Program-made: the position numbers and the translations under genes | Shown here: in pieces, positions 1 to 11,244 of the stretch | How the letters are laid out: each line of letters starts with the position of its first letter | Numbering within the stretch: position 1 is the stretch's first letter | Notes under the pieces: generated by a model | Seen by the model: only the letters and a program-made list of their open reading frames with translations | Databases searched by the model: none | Told to the model about the DNA's origin: nothing | Source: Diplonema papillatum | Lineage: Eukaryota; Euglenozoa; Diplonemea; Diplonemida; Diplonemidae | Assembly: GCA_030068145.1 (NCBI GenBank) | Contig: JAPJBO010000309.1 | Span: forward strand, 124,001-188,000 | Reading direction: 5' to 3' | DNA length: 64,000 bases

Positions 1-67
1 AGCTGCACTGCTGCTGCCGCAGATAATATAGTAGCAGCACGATACCATAAAGAGACCCTTCGACGAA

Positions 68-118
68 TGTCATCCGGAGACGTAAACCCCCGGATCCTTA
101 AGCGAGCTTTCGCTCTAA
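68..118 (-). repeat. Dispersed repeat R1, minus-strand copy
   Basis: Read on the minus strand this gives the core of the commonest dispersed repeat in the window: an AGAG start, a CGCTT-AAGGATCCGGGGG middle and a GTCTCCGG-GTGAC end. It is the only clear R1 copy in this orientation. Confidence 0.6.
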
Positions 119-591
119 AAACGACGGATTTTGAAAAACACAATTCCCGCTTCGCTGCTTCCGTCCTCGTCCTTTATTCTCGACCGGCCGGTGATCCCAG
201 ATGGTGCTAGAGCCGGGTTTGCCGAGTGGAAGTCGAGAGAACAAGACGGAAACAAAGGTAAAAAAGGGAGGAAGCGGGACGGGGGATTGCAAGAACGTGC
301 TTGAATGGATATGTGCTCAACACCGCAGTGGTCCCGTCTGCGCCGTGTTTCGGAGACACATAAGGCGGACCATCATCAGCGCGGTACCTGAGTGTCTGCA
401 GACAGGACAGCGGTGTGAGTCTGGTTTGTCAAGCGGCTGTTCGTAGACCCGTGCTACTAGAGCACAGGCGAATCCGTCACGGGGAGAAGGCCCCTACAAA
501 CGTGTCTGGGGGGGGAGCGGGACGGAGGAGGGGCGTGCAAAGCGAGAGACAGCGTGGATAGAACGAGCGATTGTTTTATTTTCACTATTTT

Positions 592-629
<38 letters not shown>

Positions 630-1050
630 TGGCCCGGATCGGATCGGCGGTCGGCTTTCATCGTAACTGCTATAAAAATCATTGCTATTGACTCGTTTGG
701 AGCAGCGCGCGACTACGAGTGGGAAGGTGCTTTCTTCAGTAACTCAGGGCAGTAGTCTTCTGGCAAATGCTTGCGACTGCTGATACATGGTTTGTGAGCA
801 TGACTAGACAAATGAGTCGTTTGACTGTGACTACAATCGCACGTGAGCTCGTTGTAACCACCGCGTAATCGACCCATAGTACGCTCGCTGGACTTCAGGG
901 ATAGCAGCGATCCATAGCAGTGTGGAATTCAACACGGAGTCCACACAAAGGACCACCCTTGGATTCCAATGCGAAGTCAAGAACGCCCCCACCGTGCCTT
1001 TGCAGATTGCGGCCAACGACCTAGGATACCGTCAATAGCCGCAGACTGAT
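119..1050. other. Region without a supported gene
   Basis: No convincing gene is seen. It holds a T-only tract of about 33 bp near 594-626 and short ORFs without family resemblance. It lies downstream of the 3' end of the RNF10-like gene. Confidence 0.5.
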
Positions 1051-1054
1051 CAAA

Positions 1055-1345
1055 AATACTCGACGTAGCTGTTTTGCCTCCGAATGGAAGGAGATATATG
1101 TTGCATATTGGGGTAGAGGGGGAAATCCAATTCAAACGCAAACTGATTTGTTCTGCACTTGCGCCAGTGTGTTGTTGTTTTTTCACTCAAGGACTTTCCC
1201 TCTGTTGTGTTTTTTGTCGTAGGGGTAGACCCACGTCCGTTCAACACGTGTTTGGTGGCTACAGCACTATTCCTTCGGTTTTTTTGTCTGGCAGTTTTGT
1301 CGAGCATTTCCCTCCAAGCTGGCGCTTATGTAGAGAAATGCGCGA
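1055..1345 (+). repeat. Dispersed repeat, paralogue of 6880-7370
   Basis: The segment matches 6880-7370 over stretches such as CTCGACGTAGCTG, CTCCGAATGGAAGG, TGATTTGTTCT and GTCCGTTCAAC. The copy at 7 kb is interrupted by a MITE, so this one serves as the approximate empty-site version. No coding role is visible. Confidence 0.7.
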
Positions 1346-1499
1346 AGGATGGATCCACCCAATGTTGTCCCTGGGTCTTGAGCCTGAGTGAAGCACGGGT
1401 TACGCACTGGAATCTACGCCCCTGCCCCGCCACAACGGTCAACAGAGACTCAAGAATACCGGCTGACGAGAGGAACAGAGCTCCAGGTGTGTGCCTGTG

Positions 1500-1690
1500 A
1501 GCCGGTCCATCCCCTCTTGATAGACCGTGATAGACCGAAGAATACAGCACCGGGCAATTCGATGCAGCTCTAGGGACTAGGGATGGACCTGATAGACCGT
1601 GGTGGACCGTGATTCACTGTGATTAACAGCGGCAGGCACTTCGATGCAGTTTCAAGAGATAGGGACGGACCGGCTCAGCGCCTGCGACTC
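1500..1690 (+). repeat. Dispersed repeat R2 (GATGCAG...GGATAGGGATGGAC)
   Basis: Two to three short direct repeats of a motif combining GATAGACCGTG, ATTCGATGCAG and a GGGATAGGGATGGACC-like string. Related copies are at 3715-3775, 16835-17165, 18330-18410, 30290-30470 and 53110-53460, with a reversed copy near 13050-13100. Confidence 0.65.
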
Positions 1691-1861
1691 TTGTGCTTGC
1701 GCCATTCGCTCTCGCCAAGGGACACGCCAGGCAAGGAACTGGAAGCCGACTCGTGGAATCGGACCACGCAGACGTCGTATGGTGTGATCCACAGTAGAAA
1801 ACTTAACTTCCCATGAACTTAAAGGGAGGGGGGGCCGAATAATAATTTTGACACACGTCGG

Positions 1862-2145
1862 CAGGGCTTACGCTCCGTTTTCGGTCTCAGAGAAAATACG
1901 TGTGGTCCACGTGTGGGCGCTTAAGGTTCGAGGGGAAAAAAAACCTTTCCCCTTATGTTCGACGGCAAAAAAAAATAGCGTCGCTACTGGACTTGCCGAC
2001 ACCTGTGGGCCTAGACTCCCCTGCATGTGGACCAATAAATCAAAATCCACATGTGGTACCTGTGGATCCACACGTGGGGGAACAAAATCCAAAAAGAATT
2101 AACGTGTGGAAATCCACACGTTCCACACGTGGAGCGTAAGCCCTG
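1862..2145. mobile_element. hAT-type MITE, 284 bp, 8-bp target duplication
   Basis: The element starts with CAGGGCTTACGCTCC and ends with the exact reverse complement. It is flanked on both sides by the 8-bp direct repeat CACGTCGG (1854-1861 and 2146-2153). An 8-bp target duplication and CAGGG ends are typical of hAT transposons. The interior has several CCACACGTGTGG-like palindromes and no transposase frame, so this is a non-autonomous element. Confidence 0.85.
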
Positions 2146-2153
2146 CACGTCGG

Positions 2154-2640
2154 CTTGTCTAAACCACTATTTGCTACTGCTACTGTTCGGCTACCCGGAA
2201 CTTTTTTTCGTATTCGACCAATCGAATAATAACACAGGTGTTATAATTCGACCTCCCCCTTTACTAAAGAATTTCCTGAGTACTGCCCGTGAACTTCCCA
2301 AGTACTTCCCGAGTACACGCCTAGTACACCCAAGTAAGGCCACCGGATCACACCATCGTACAACGGAGACACGGAACGGTCGGATTGCAGGCGAGAGATG
2401 GAAGGGTGGTACATGTTAATGAGTGACAATGCCGAGGACAAGGCAACCCAGCGAGTCCTTCCCTTCAGAATACCCCTTTCGAGATGCGCGCCGCCGCCCC
2501 GTGGACGAAGACTCCCGAGTCACATCTTCTCCGCTCCCGACGCCTACAGTCAGACTGCCAACGGACGTTCTTAAGACTCGAAAGGCTAGAATATGACGAA
2601 TCAGAACCTCCCCCGGTTCCAGAGGGCGTGTCGCGACGAA
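2154..2640. other. Region without a supported gene
   Basis: No gene or clear repeat was recognised. The ORF crossing it on the minus strand runs on into the repeat at 2641-2940 and has no family resemblance. Confidence 0.4.
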
Positions 2641-2940
2641 GTCAAGAGATAGAGAGAGAGAGAAAGACGAGTTGGAGTGCAGGGACCATCTCTCCGAGGA
2701 GTTTCCGGTCGCCTCACTACAACCACGTACTTCTAAGACGGGCGTAGGTCGTTCCGTCGGAGGCGCGGTGCGGCCCGCGGCCCCGTCACTGAGGGTGACG
2801 GCGTCGGTGTCGACACAACCGGGGCCGATCTGGCTGGCGGGCGAGCCCGTTTCGCGGGGGAGCACCGTCTTGACGCGTCGCGGGCTCTCCTCTTCTTGGC
2901 AATTGCACGGCCTGCGGCGGCGGCTAGCGTCTAGTCGATA
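2641..2940 (+). repeat. Dispersed GC-rich repeat shared with 50 kb
   Basis: A GAGA-rich start followed by GACCATCTCTCCGAGGAG-like sequence recurs at 42820-42880 and 50070-50120. The GC-rich second half (GGCGGGCGAGCCCGT, GGGGGAGCACCGTCTTGAC, CGGGCTCTC) is the unit of the tandem array at 50565-51240. This is a single, diverged copy. Confidence 0.65.
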
Positions 2941-3058
2941 GATGCGTCGATCGATTCCACGGCACCGGTTGGTGGGGCGTGTCAGAACAAGGGTCGGGGG
3001 AGCGCCGAGGAGGTGCGCTTTTGCCGAGAGTTCCAGCGCACCTCTGCTTCCGACTCGC

Positions 3059-3232
3059 TCACTTGACCATGCCGGTGGTCAGCGAGATCGTGACGCCTTT
3101 CTTCTTGCCGCGCTTGCCTCCGCGCTGAGACGACTGGTTGCAGGATCCGCCAGCGATCTTGCTCTCGATCAGCTCAGCGACGATGGACGACCCGGGCGAC
3201 GACGACGCTTTCGCTGCATTCTGCGCCGATGC
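3059..3232 (-). CDS. RNF10: RNF10-like gene, exon 3 (C-terminus)
   Basis: 57 codons plus TGA, after an acceptor preceded by a CA repeat (AAGCAG|GCATCG). It encodes an Ala/Ser linker, IVAELIESKIAGG, then GGKRGKKKGVTISLTT and the final residues. The Gly-Lys-rich run before a hydrophobic Ser/Thr tail resembles the C-terminus of RNF10 proteins. A (GT)n run on the plus strand lies at the acceptor. Confidence 0.75.
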   Translation of the reverse strand, partial: ASAQNAAKASSSPGSSIVAELIESKIAGGSCNQSSQRGGKRGKKKGVTISLTTGMVK

Positions 3233-6200
3233 CTGCTTGTGTGTGTGTGTGTGGTGTTCGTGGTGGCGTGTGGCGCCGGTTCACTCCCCTGCAGATAGAC
3301 TAGAGTTGAGGTCGGTTTGGGTTAGAAAGCAAAGAATCTGCGGTGACAATCTGCATCGCCGGTTAGAATGCAGAAATATCTGTGGCGATGGTCTGCATTG
3401 GTCACTAGGTGTTTGCCTCTTCGATCGTACCGTGTCGTGCTTCAGGCGTTTGCACGCATTCGCATCGTCTTCGCTAGTTTGGGTTAGAATGCGGAATCTG
3501 CGGCGACAATCTGCATCGCCAGTGAGAATGCAGAATATCTGTGGTCTGCATTGGTCACTAGGTGACTGCCTCTTCGATCGTGCCGTGTCGTGCTTCAGGC
3601 GTTTGCACTCATTCGAATCATCGTCTTCGCTAGTTTGAGTTAGCATGCGAAAGACTTGTGGCGAGAATCCGCATCGCTGGCTTCGCGGTCATCTCTGCTA
3701 GCCATTGATAGGCTGTGATGGACGCCAGCACGCAATTCGATGCAGTTCCAGGGGATAGGGTGGACCGGCTCAGTGAGGCCGCCGTTGTCCCGCACGGGGG
3801 AGGCGCGAAGCACCGTCCAAATAACAAATCATTGTCGTTCGTCTCCGTTTCGCAAAACGTGACTCGTTTGAGTTCGAGAATGCTTTCGAGTCGTCGAGAA
3901 GTCCACGGTGTTTCGACTTTCTTCTTGCATTCCGAGATTTGCTGAGTCGAATACGTGTTGCGCCTGATCCGGTGCATTTATCGTGAAAGTGCGAATACCT
4001 TGATTGAGGAGGTGACAACGACCGGCTTCGACGGTGAAGATGATGATGCCTGTTTAGGAGGTGGAAGTAAACCGGACCCGTGAGATACCTATCGGTTCGT
4101 ACTGGCGACTGCAGTCACGGGGCAGTACTGTACACCGACAATCTTCCCACAATATGGTCAGAATAGCCACAACAATTAAACTTTCCCACAATACACTGTG
4201 GTTATAATGTGGCCAAATAGTTTTCCTGTATGGCTCCTTGAAAGGGCAACAATCAATACCCAGGGTGGCAAACAATTCCGTTGACGCACGAACTTTTTCC
4301 CGCGTATCATGCGACATTGGCCCCAATTCCCCTGGGTCACGGGGGGGAAAGATTCTAGCCTCATTGGCGGCAATGCATTGAGGGTAAATGGTGTGGCTAT
4401 TCTGACCACGTTGTGGGAAAGTTGGGCGCACTGCACGGGGGGAACTGAAACCACCCAGCGGTGCTCGACTCTGATGCGACATGAGGCGTATAAGATCAGG
4501 GCACAGCTTGCGTTGCGTTTTGCGTAGGTTAACGTTCAGGTTACTTCAACGTCAACGCTCATTTTAGCTGTACCAAGTATGCCGTATCACGAAAATATAC
4601 TATAACTCTGAAAAAACGGGTCTAAACTGTATTTGTCCAGGCGGATCCGCTGTTCTATGGAAGCAGTCGCTGGTTTCGTGTTCCTGGTATGAATCCACGG
4701 CCAGCTTTTTTTAACACGATGCGTTCAACACGATACGCTGACCGTCTCTTCTTAATAATGACAAACACGTCTGTTAGGGTAGGCGGTTTTTTTTTTTTGG
4801 CCCATGTCCGCGCGCGCGTAAATTTTTGGAACCCCCCGGAAAAAAAAAACTTTTGCAAAAAAAAAACTTTTGGGATCTGTGCATTGGAACCGGTCGTGAG
4901 AGCGACTGCAGGCGTAGTCACGAGCGTGTCCGGCTCGGGAAAAGTCGAAAACCTGTTCCTCACACCGATACTTCACGGCGATGCAAATCGCGTAGACGTT
5001 GTTTACCTCAGTGTGTATTGACTTTGAAGCCGACTATGCCCGGTGCTGGGTTGGTGCGCTGGGCAAGCAATATCGTGATACTTTGACGTTGGTGCCAATC
5101 TAAACAGCAAGATTTGCGTAGCTTTAGCCAGCTCCTGCTGGACGCAGTCGAAGCACGCGGGATACAAGCACAGCCTCAGCCTCGAAACCGTGCGCGGTTT
5201 TACCGGCAAGGCATGTCGGGGGGTTTTTTTGCCGCTGTGGTGCGATTATCACACAGAACCAGTCCGCGGGCAGTGCACGCGTCTATGCCTTCCGACGCCT
5301 GGAGCAGCTACTAGTAGGGACGTATCTGAGACTCGACTGAGGAGGCATTAAAAGGACGCAGGGCAAGCGATGCGTTCGCGGTGCTTGCGACATAGTGCTT
5401 TGCACTTGACCGGCGGCAATGCTTGTGCCGAGGTATATTTGCGAAGAAAACGGCACTCGGACCGTGACATCGCAATGGGGCATGTCAGAAGAGAGATACA
5501 AGATTGACGGACACCCGCACAATCGACAGTCCTCTGGTTCACTGCTTTATCGTTCGCGGCGTACCCGGCGAACCGCGATCTCGAGTTTAAACCCGAGTGT
5601 TTTTTCTCCTGTGGCATCGTCTATCCTCTGCAGCCTTCGACTATGGAACTGTTGAACTCTAGACTGCCACCGCAACCCCTCGGACACATCAAGCTCACCA
5701 CATTCATCTTTGAGCTCATCGTCCAGGAATTCCACCAACAACGGGCACAAAAGTGCCAACAGCGGACCGGCCAGTAGTATAGCCGGTACATACGGTGTGA
5801 AGCGGTAGGTAGAGCCGGTACATACGGTGTGAAGCGGTAGGTAGAGCCGGTACATACGGTGTGAAGCGGTAGGTAGAGCCGGTACATACGGTGTGAAGCG
5901 GTAGGTAGAGCCGGTACATACGGTGTGAAGCGGTAGGTAGAGCCGGTACATACGGTGTGAAGCGGTTGGTAGAGCCGGTACATACGGTGTGAAGCGGTAG
6001 GTAGAGCCGGTACATACGGTGTGAAGCGGTAGGTAGAGCCGGTACATACGGTGTGAAGCGGTAGGTAGAGCCGGTTCATACGGTGTGAAGCGGTAGGTAG
6101 AGCCGGTACATACGGTGTGAAGCGGTAGGTAGAGCCGGTACATTCATACGGTGTGAAGCGGTAGGTAGAGCCGGTACATACGGTGTGAAGCGGTGTGTAG

Positions 6201-9200
6201 CCGGCATACGGTGTGAAGCGGTGTGTAGCCGGTACATACGGTGTGAAGCGGTGTGTAGCCGGTACATACGGTATGAAGCGGTGTGTAGCCGGTACATACG
6301 GTATGAAGCGGTGTGTAGCCGGTACATACGGTGTGACATCCAGTAGCAGAAAGTCTTGTGGCAAAAGTTTTTTTTTTTCTGAAAAGTTTTTTTTTTGCGC
6401 GCGCGCGCGTAAATTTCTGTGGGCCGACGGACATGGGCCAAAAAAAAAAAACCGCCTACCCTTACCATAAAAAAACACGGATGCTCAAAAGAACTATCAC
6501 TCTAAAAAAAACGGACACTTTTCCTTTTCGTTTTGCTCGGCAAGTCTGATTGAGTCGAAAAAAAAAACAAGACGCGGCGGGATTCTGCCCGTCTGGCAAC
6601 CTTTCGCGGCAACGCCGATTCTTCCTCCTCCGGTTTTAGGGTTGAAGTTCGCTTGAGAACGCTGATTCTTCTTTCTCCGTTTCTGCCATATCTACGGAGG
6701 AAAAGCGGCATACCTGTGAGTTCAGCTGTGGCTTCTTGCCCCAGATGTTGCCACCGGCGGCACGCGCCTCTTTAGCAGCCTGCTTCTGGGCACGCTGCGT
6801 GGGTTAGTGGTTTCTGTGCTCAAACCCCACGTGATCACATGGTATGCACAAAATAATAGGGTTTGTTGTCCGAGAGAAAAATACTCGACGTAGCTGCTTC
6901 GACTCCGAATGGAAGGGAGGAAATATAGAGGTACCTAGCCCCCCCCGTGCATAAGATGGATAAAAAACTCGGGTTTTGGCGGTATCCATCTTAATCAAGG
7001 GGGGTATCCATCTTAAACACGGGGGCACTGTAGACTACCGTGTAGTCACTTTGCACAGGGGTACCTCACCCCCGTGTTTAAGATGGATTGGCATTCTCGC
7101 CCGTTATCCATCTTAATCAAGGTGGTGTGGCTATCCATCTTATGCACGGGGGGGGCTAGGTAAGGGGCAAATACAATACAAACACAATTTGATTTGTTCT
7201 TCGCTTACACCACCGTGTGTTGCTTTCTCACTCAGGACTTTGACCTGTTGTGTTTGTGTAGACCCGCATGACCTCACGTCCGTTCAACGCGTGGTTCGGT
7301 AGTTACAGCACTTCTTTGTCGGGCAGCATCGTCGAGCATTTCCTTTCAAACTGGCGCATATGTAAAAGTTGTTTTGTTGCGAGAGTTTTCGGGTTGCCCC
7401 GAGGGGACCCCAGGCCCCGAGTGGCAATCCGGAAAACCTAAGTGCGCGAAAACAACAACTTCGGGGCAAGAAGATGGCGTTTCCACCTGCCAGACGACTT
7501 GGGGACGCTGCGAGAGGCTACTTACACGGACAGAAATCGTGGAGAGCCCTTGAGGCTCGATTCTCTGCTTGGAAGCGCCTGAACTGGTGCGGAATCCCAA
7601 AGGTGTCTGCCTACAGTGTCGCACACAACGTGGTTTTGGCCAGCCACACTATTGCCCATCTGCGTGCAGCTGTAAGTGCGACCGTTCAAAAAGCTTCCGC
7701 GCCTGCGCAGGTATAGTTGGCATGCCAGCCAACATAGTTGTGGCCAGCCACACTATTGCCCATCTGTCTTCAAACCGCGTGAGGTTTGGTGGACGCTGTG
7801 GTGTTGTGGAGCAGTCCTTCTTCCTTCATGCCGGAAACAGGGAAAACAGAGCAGTAAGTACCTGGCTTCGCAAGCGTTCCTCTTGCTGGATCTCAGCGAA
7901 CGATTTGGTCAGAACAAGAGGTGCCGCCTGAGTAAGTGGGCGTTTTGTCGTTGCCAAATAGATGGTCAGGATATAAGGGCACTTGTTTGTTTTGATTTTG
8001 ACAACCGGGATATAAGGGCACAAAATTTGTTTTGAACCGGGATATAAGGGCACGTATTTGTTAGGGGCGGGAGATAAGGTAAACTTACCTTGCTTGATTG
8101 TTTCGCGTTGAAGTACCGGAGCTTGTGAGTCTCCGGCTGGCCCTTCGGCTCTCTGGTACGGTGGGTAAAAAAGGCAGGTGCCTCGCGTGTTGGTGAAAGC
8201 CGGTTGATCGTTTTTATTTTTCTTTTCTCGCCTGCGTTAAACGCAGGCGTTTACCAGGCTATTAGCTTCATTTTTCCTCAGTTTTCCAAATTCCGTCTCA
8301 ATAGCCGATTCTGCTTTTCCCGCTCTGAAATCGAGAAGCCTTTGTTTAGGCCACCCGAACCTTCGAAAAAGGGGGGGTCCGGGGGTCTCCGCCCCCCGGC
8401 AAACGGTACGGTACATTCAGGTGGAGAAACAGTTTGCACTTCTCCAGTCCATTTGTCGCGTTAAACATACGACCAACGTACTGGTGGCACGGAGAGGATC
8501 TGTCAAGAATTCCGGACTGCTTCTGTGCCTCGACTCTCTCACTCGGCTCAGCACCCGCAGCAGCCCCAAACTTCTGCCAGCCAGCCCACCATGCCCAGCG
8601 GCGACCCACCGATGGCCAGCCCTTGACCGCCAGCCAGCTTCCTGGCACAGCTGGCCTAACCCACGCCTCCCCACCGAACCCCCACGACTTTTTTCATCGA
8701 AGGTCGTTTTTTGCACTTTTTTATTTTATTTTTTGAGCCGCCCGGATTTCCAAATTCCGTCAGCTGACGGAATTTGGAATGGGAAGCTAATGCCCTGCGT
8801 TTACCCAGTTTCATTTCCGCAGCTAGGAATTCTCGCTGGCTACGTCCTTTTAACCTTCACGATACATTGTAGAGCAACCCACAGGATTCTTAGTGTAGGA
8901 GAAAGGAGCGTAGGTTCGTTCTACTTTTCTGAGAAAAGGGAAACTAGAGCTCGTTGACCTCACTACCTGAGCTCGTTGTGATTCAACTACTGTGGAGGAA
9001 AGAGTAGTGTTGGTACTTGGTACTTTTTAGAGTTATAATTCGCTTGAGAATCCTTTTTCTGTTAAGTTATCTCGTAGCTCGTCGGGAAAGGGCCCGACGA
9101 GTGAAACTGCCGTTTCGGGCAAAAAAAAAACGCGTAGTTGGGTATCATTTTAGCGCTATACGTGGGTCAGGACAGACTTGTTAGATGTCGGCAACATGGT

Positions 9201-10994
9201 TGCGTTGTGAAAAGAAGGAAACAACGCCACCTCGATCGCGTCGTGCCAGTCCTCGCACCCGATGCCGTAGAAGTCGTCGAACTGCTCGCGCGTGTACGGC
9301 TTCCCGTCCGAAGGGTCGATGCGCCGGGGGACCACCTTCGCGTCGGGCGGCGGCTCTTCGCCGCCGCCCGACGAGACCTCGTCGGCTTCGGCGTCCAGGT
9401 CGAGGGCGTTCGGGTCCGCGTAGTCCGCCTGCGGCGCGGCCGCCGGCGGCGTCGCCAGCGCCGGGTATTGCGCCAAGTCGTCGAAGCCGAGGCTCACCGC
9501 CGCCGCCGCCTCGCCGCCGTTGACGCCGTCGGCCTCCGCCGGATCCCAGAAGTCCTGGTACCGCAGCTTCCGCGCCCGGTCAGCCGCTTTCTGCGCCCGC
9601 CGAAGCTCCGCGTCCTCCGCCAAGCGCTGCTGCTCGCGCTTCTTCCGGTACCCGACGACTTGGTGCGCGAAGGCGGCCGACGTCTCGGCCGAGACCACGT
9701 CCTTCAAATCGACGTGAACCGTTGCGAACGGCGTGCCGAAGGGGAGGTTCGAGAGGTATCGGTAGCGCGCGTGGGTTTGCGCGTCCTGCGAGAGAAACGT
9801 CAAATCGTCGTCCAGCACGACTTCGAGTTGCTGAGGCAGCGTGTGCCAAGGGGCGAGCCGCGTCTGCAGGTCGGCTTCCGACCACTCCAACGCGACGCCC
9901 GCCGTGTGGTGGAGCATCCGGAGGCACAGCGGCGATAAGTAGACGTGCTGGCCGTCGGCCGACTGGTAGAAGCTGTAGCAGTCGTCGGCAGCGGAGCCGT
10001 GTCCGTCAGCTTGCTTCGCCTTCGCGAAGGCGTTGCGGGGCCTCGCGGCGCCGCTGGGGGCGGGACGTTCCCAGGGCTGTGTGCCCTCTTCGGAGTCAGG
10101 TGGGTCTGCTAACGACTGGGTCACGATCGCGTCCTTCTGCTGTTGGACGATGTCGACCGACTGCAGAAGCACGCCTTGCTCGGCTTCGAGCTCTTCGAGC
10201 TCGAAGCCGCTTGCCGATTCGGACACTTTGAACAGGTCCTCCAGCGCCATGAGCACCTCCTTCTCGTCCCTATCCAACAGCTCCACTGCAGCCCGCACCG
10301 GCAACCCGTAGTACCTGCTGTGCCGGCTGGACCCTGTGCCGTACCGCGGTGCCTCGTTGTATGCGAACTCCGCGCCGCCGTCTGCGTAGCCTTTGGCAGC
10401 GTCCTCCGCCGTGAAGCAGAGGACGCTGTTTTTCGGCCGGCGCACGAGCGTGAACTGCACGGTGTCACCCTTCTTGAACCCGCGGACGGGCACCATGCAC
10501 ACGCTCTTCAGCGCGTTCAGGTACATGGGCAGTTTACAGATGGGACACAGCGTCTTCTTCGCGGGGGCCCCGCTCGTCAATGGGGAACCGACCGCCGGAG
10601 AAGAGCAGTGCCGCCTGTGTTCGAGGAGGCAGGGCAGACAGAAAATGTGGCCGCACTGCGTGAGGCGGGCGCAGCGGGGCGGCGAGAGGCAGATCGGGCA
10701 CTGGAAGTCTTCGAAGCTGCCCCAGCTGGTCACTTGGAGGACCTTCGCCCAGGAGATGAGGGAGGAGGCCTCGGCGGAGCAGGCGGAGAGCTCCGGCTCG
10801 TTCTCGATGACGCCGAGGCGGAAGTTCGACAGCACGAAGCCCTGCTTCGTGCTCGTGCTGTTGCCCGGGCCCCGGTGCGGGCGCCGCGTGGCGCCGCCGC
10901 CGCCGCCGCCGCCCGACGGCGGCTGCCGCTGCTGGCTGCCCACCGAGAAGTTGAGCAGCGCATCGTGTTTCTTGTACTTTCTCGAGCCGGACAT
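3059..10994 (-). CDS. RNF10: RNF10-like RING-finger E3 ubiquitin ligase, three exons
   Basis: Spliced minus-strand gene: exons 10994-9231, 6794-6714 and 3232-3059 give 588, 27 and 57 codons of protein, 672 aa. Introns are 2436 and 3481 bp, all junctions are phase 0, donors are GTGGCG and GTATGC, and acceptors GCAG. A C3HC4 RING finger is at residues 99-153 (C99, C102, C114, H116, C119, C122, C150, C153). It is preceded by the conserved W-A-K-V-x-Q-V segment and followed by ALKSV, as in RNF10. A second conserved block near residues 370-480 includes SFYQSADGQHVYL and RYRYLSNLPFG. Exon 1 ends in a DGKPYTREQF...W motif (557-588), and the last exon ends in a Gly/Lys-rich stretch and a hydrophobic tail, as in plant RNF10-like proteins. 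The family are RING ubiquitin ligases; human RNF10 is longer (about 811 aa). The start at 10994 was chosen because MSGSRKYKKHDALLNF looks like the conserved beginning and the upstream frame is low-complexity. Confidence 0.82.
3305..3650 (+). repeat. Tandem repeat, two units of about 165 bp
   Basis: Two direct copies (about 3316-3480 and 3484-3640), each with ATCTGC-x-GCGACAATCTGCATCGCC, GCATTGGTCACTAGGTG and TCTTCGATCGT. Related single copies are at 16880-17010 and 63200-63340. It lies in intron 2 of the RNF10-like gene. Confidence 0.7.
4777..6461. mobile_element. 1.7-kb TIR element TE1, copy 1
   Basis: The ends are inverted repeats: GGGTAGGCGG, a T tract, GGCCCATGTCCG and a CG-repeat with AAATTT, mirrored at 6400-6461. 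TTA flanks both ends (4774-4776 and 6462-6464), a possible 3-bp target duplication. Copy 2 is at 35843-37592; the two match over about 4860-5340, 5460-5790 and 6345-6461. This copy lacks the middle of copy 2 and carries an internal 32-bp minisatellite. Frames are broken. It sits in intron 2 of the RNF10-like gene. Confidence 0.75.
5781..6336. repeat. 32-bp minisatellite inside TE1
   Basis: About 17 tandem units built on AGCCGGTACATACGGTGTGA plus AGCGGTAGGTAG. The last units are 30 bp with GTGTGTAGCC. Copy 2 of TE1 has only one unit at this place, so the array expanded in this copy. The long minus-strand frames through it are by-products of the repeat. Confidence 0.9.
6714..6794 (-). CDS. RNF10: RNF10-like gene, exon 2 (27 codons)
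   Basis: A short coding island between CCCACGCAG| and |GTATGCCGC. It reads a Lys/Ala/Arg-rich helix then GGNIWGKKPQ. Both junctions are phase 0, so it links exon 1 (ending WHDAIE) to exon 3 without a frame change. Too short to be found by ORF length; supported by splice signals and composition. Confidence 0.75.
6875..7370 (+). repeat. Dispersed repeat interrupted by a MITE
   Basis: Paralogue of 1055-1345 (CTCGACGTAGCTG, TCCGAATGGAAGG, TTTGATTTGTTCTTCGC, GTCCGTTCAACGCG) split by the insertion at 6926-7163. It lies in intron 1 of the RNF10-like gene. Confidence 0.7.
6926..7163. mobile_element. MITE with about 31-bp inverted ends
   Basis: Ends are TACCTAGCCCCCCCCGTGCA followed by TAAGATGGATA, mirrored at the other end. 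The interior carries further ATCCATCTTAA/TTAAGATGGAT copies in both orientations, so the element can fold into a long hairpin. No coding capacity. The matching unfilled segment near 1100 supports insertion. Confidence 0.8.
7371..9150. other. Rest of RNF10-like intron 1
   Basis: No gene seen. Notable parts: an imperfect hairpin with a TTTTCGGGTTGCC stem near 7385-7440; two and a half units of GGGATATAAGGGCAC at about 7968-8055; and inverted related segments at 8230-8300 and 8748-8810. Confidence 0.5.
8748..8779. repeat. Perfect 32-bp palindrome
   Basis: Both halves of the sequence centred on CAGCTG are exact reverse complements over 32 bp (TTCCAAATTCCGTCAG and its mirror). A related half-site is at 8286-8300. 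It may be the junction of two inverted repeats. Confidence 0.8.
9231..10994 (-). CDS. RNF10: RNF10-like gene, exon 1 (RING domain)
   Basis: 588 codons holding the RING finger and most of the conserved body. Unspliced reading continues past the proposed donor (GAG|GTGGCG at 9230) to a stop at 9156 with no family-like sequence. A Gly run at residues 28-34 sits in the variable N-terminus. Confidence 0.9.
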
Positions 10995-11244
10995 GATCTT
11001 ATCCGTGGGGTAGGGAGGGTGGGTGGCGGGAGAGAGCGAGGGAAGGACGACGGGGAAGGAGACCTCTTTTGTATCTCTTCCTGGCTCCCTTGTTCCTTTT
11101 TGTCTCCCCCCTTTTCCCGCCCCCCGGCGTTTGTTTCCTTTCTGTCCCAAAGCGCACACCCCACGCCCCCCTCGGTCCACTCCTGTGTGTTTTTCAGAGT
11201 AAAGGTTCGCTTGAGAACCCGGGATTTTAGAGTCTCCTCTTTCG

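Noticed and set aside
5547-6478. Minus-strand ORFs of 198 and 285 codons
   Set aside because: Produced by the 32-bp minisatellite and the TE1 end; all three frames are open.
9156-9230. Unspliced C-terminus of the RNF10-like ORF
   Set aside because: A donor at 9230 in frame with two downstream exons gives a family-like end; the unspliced tail has no similarity.
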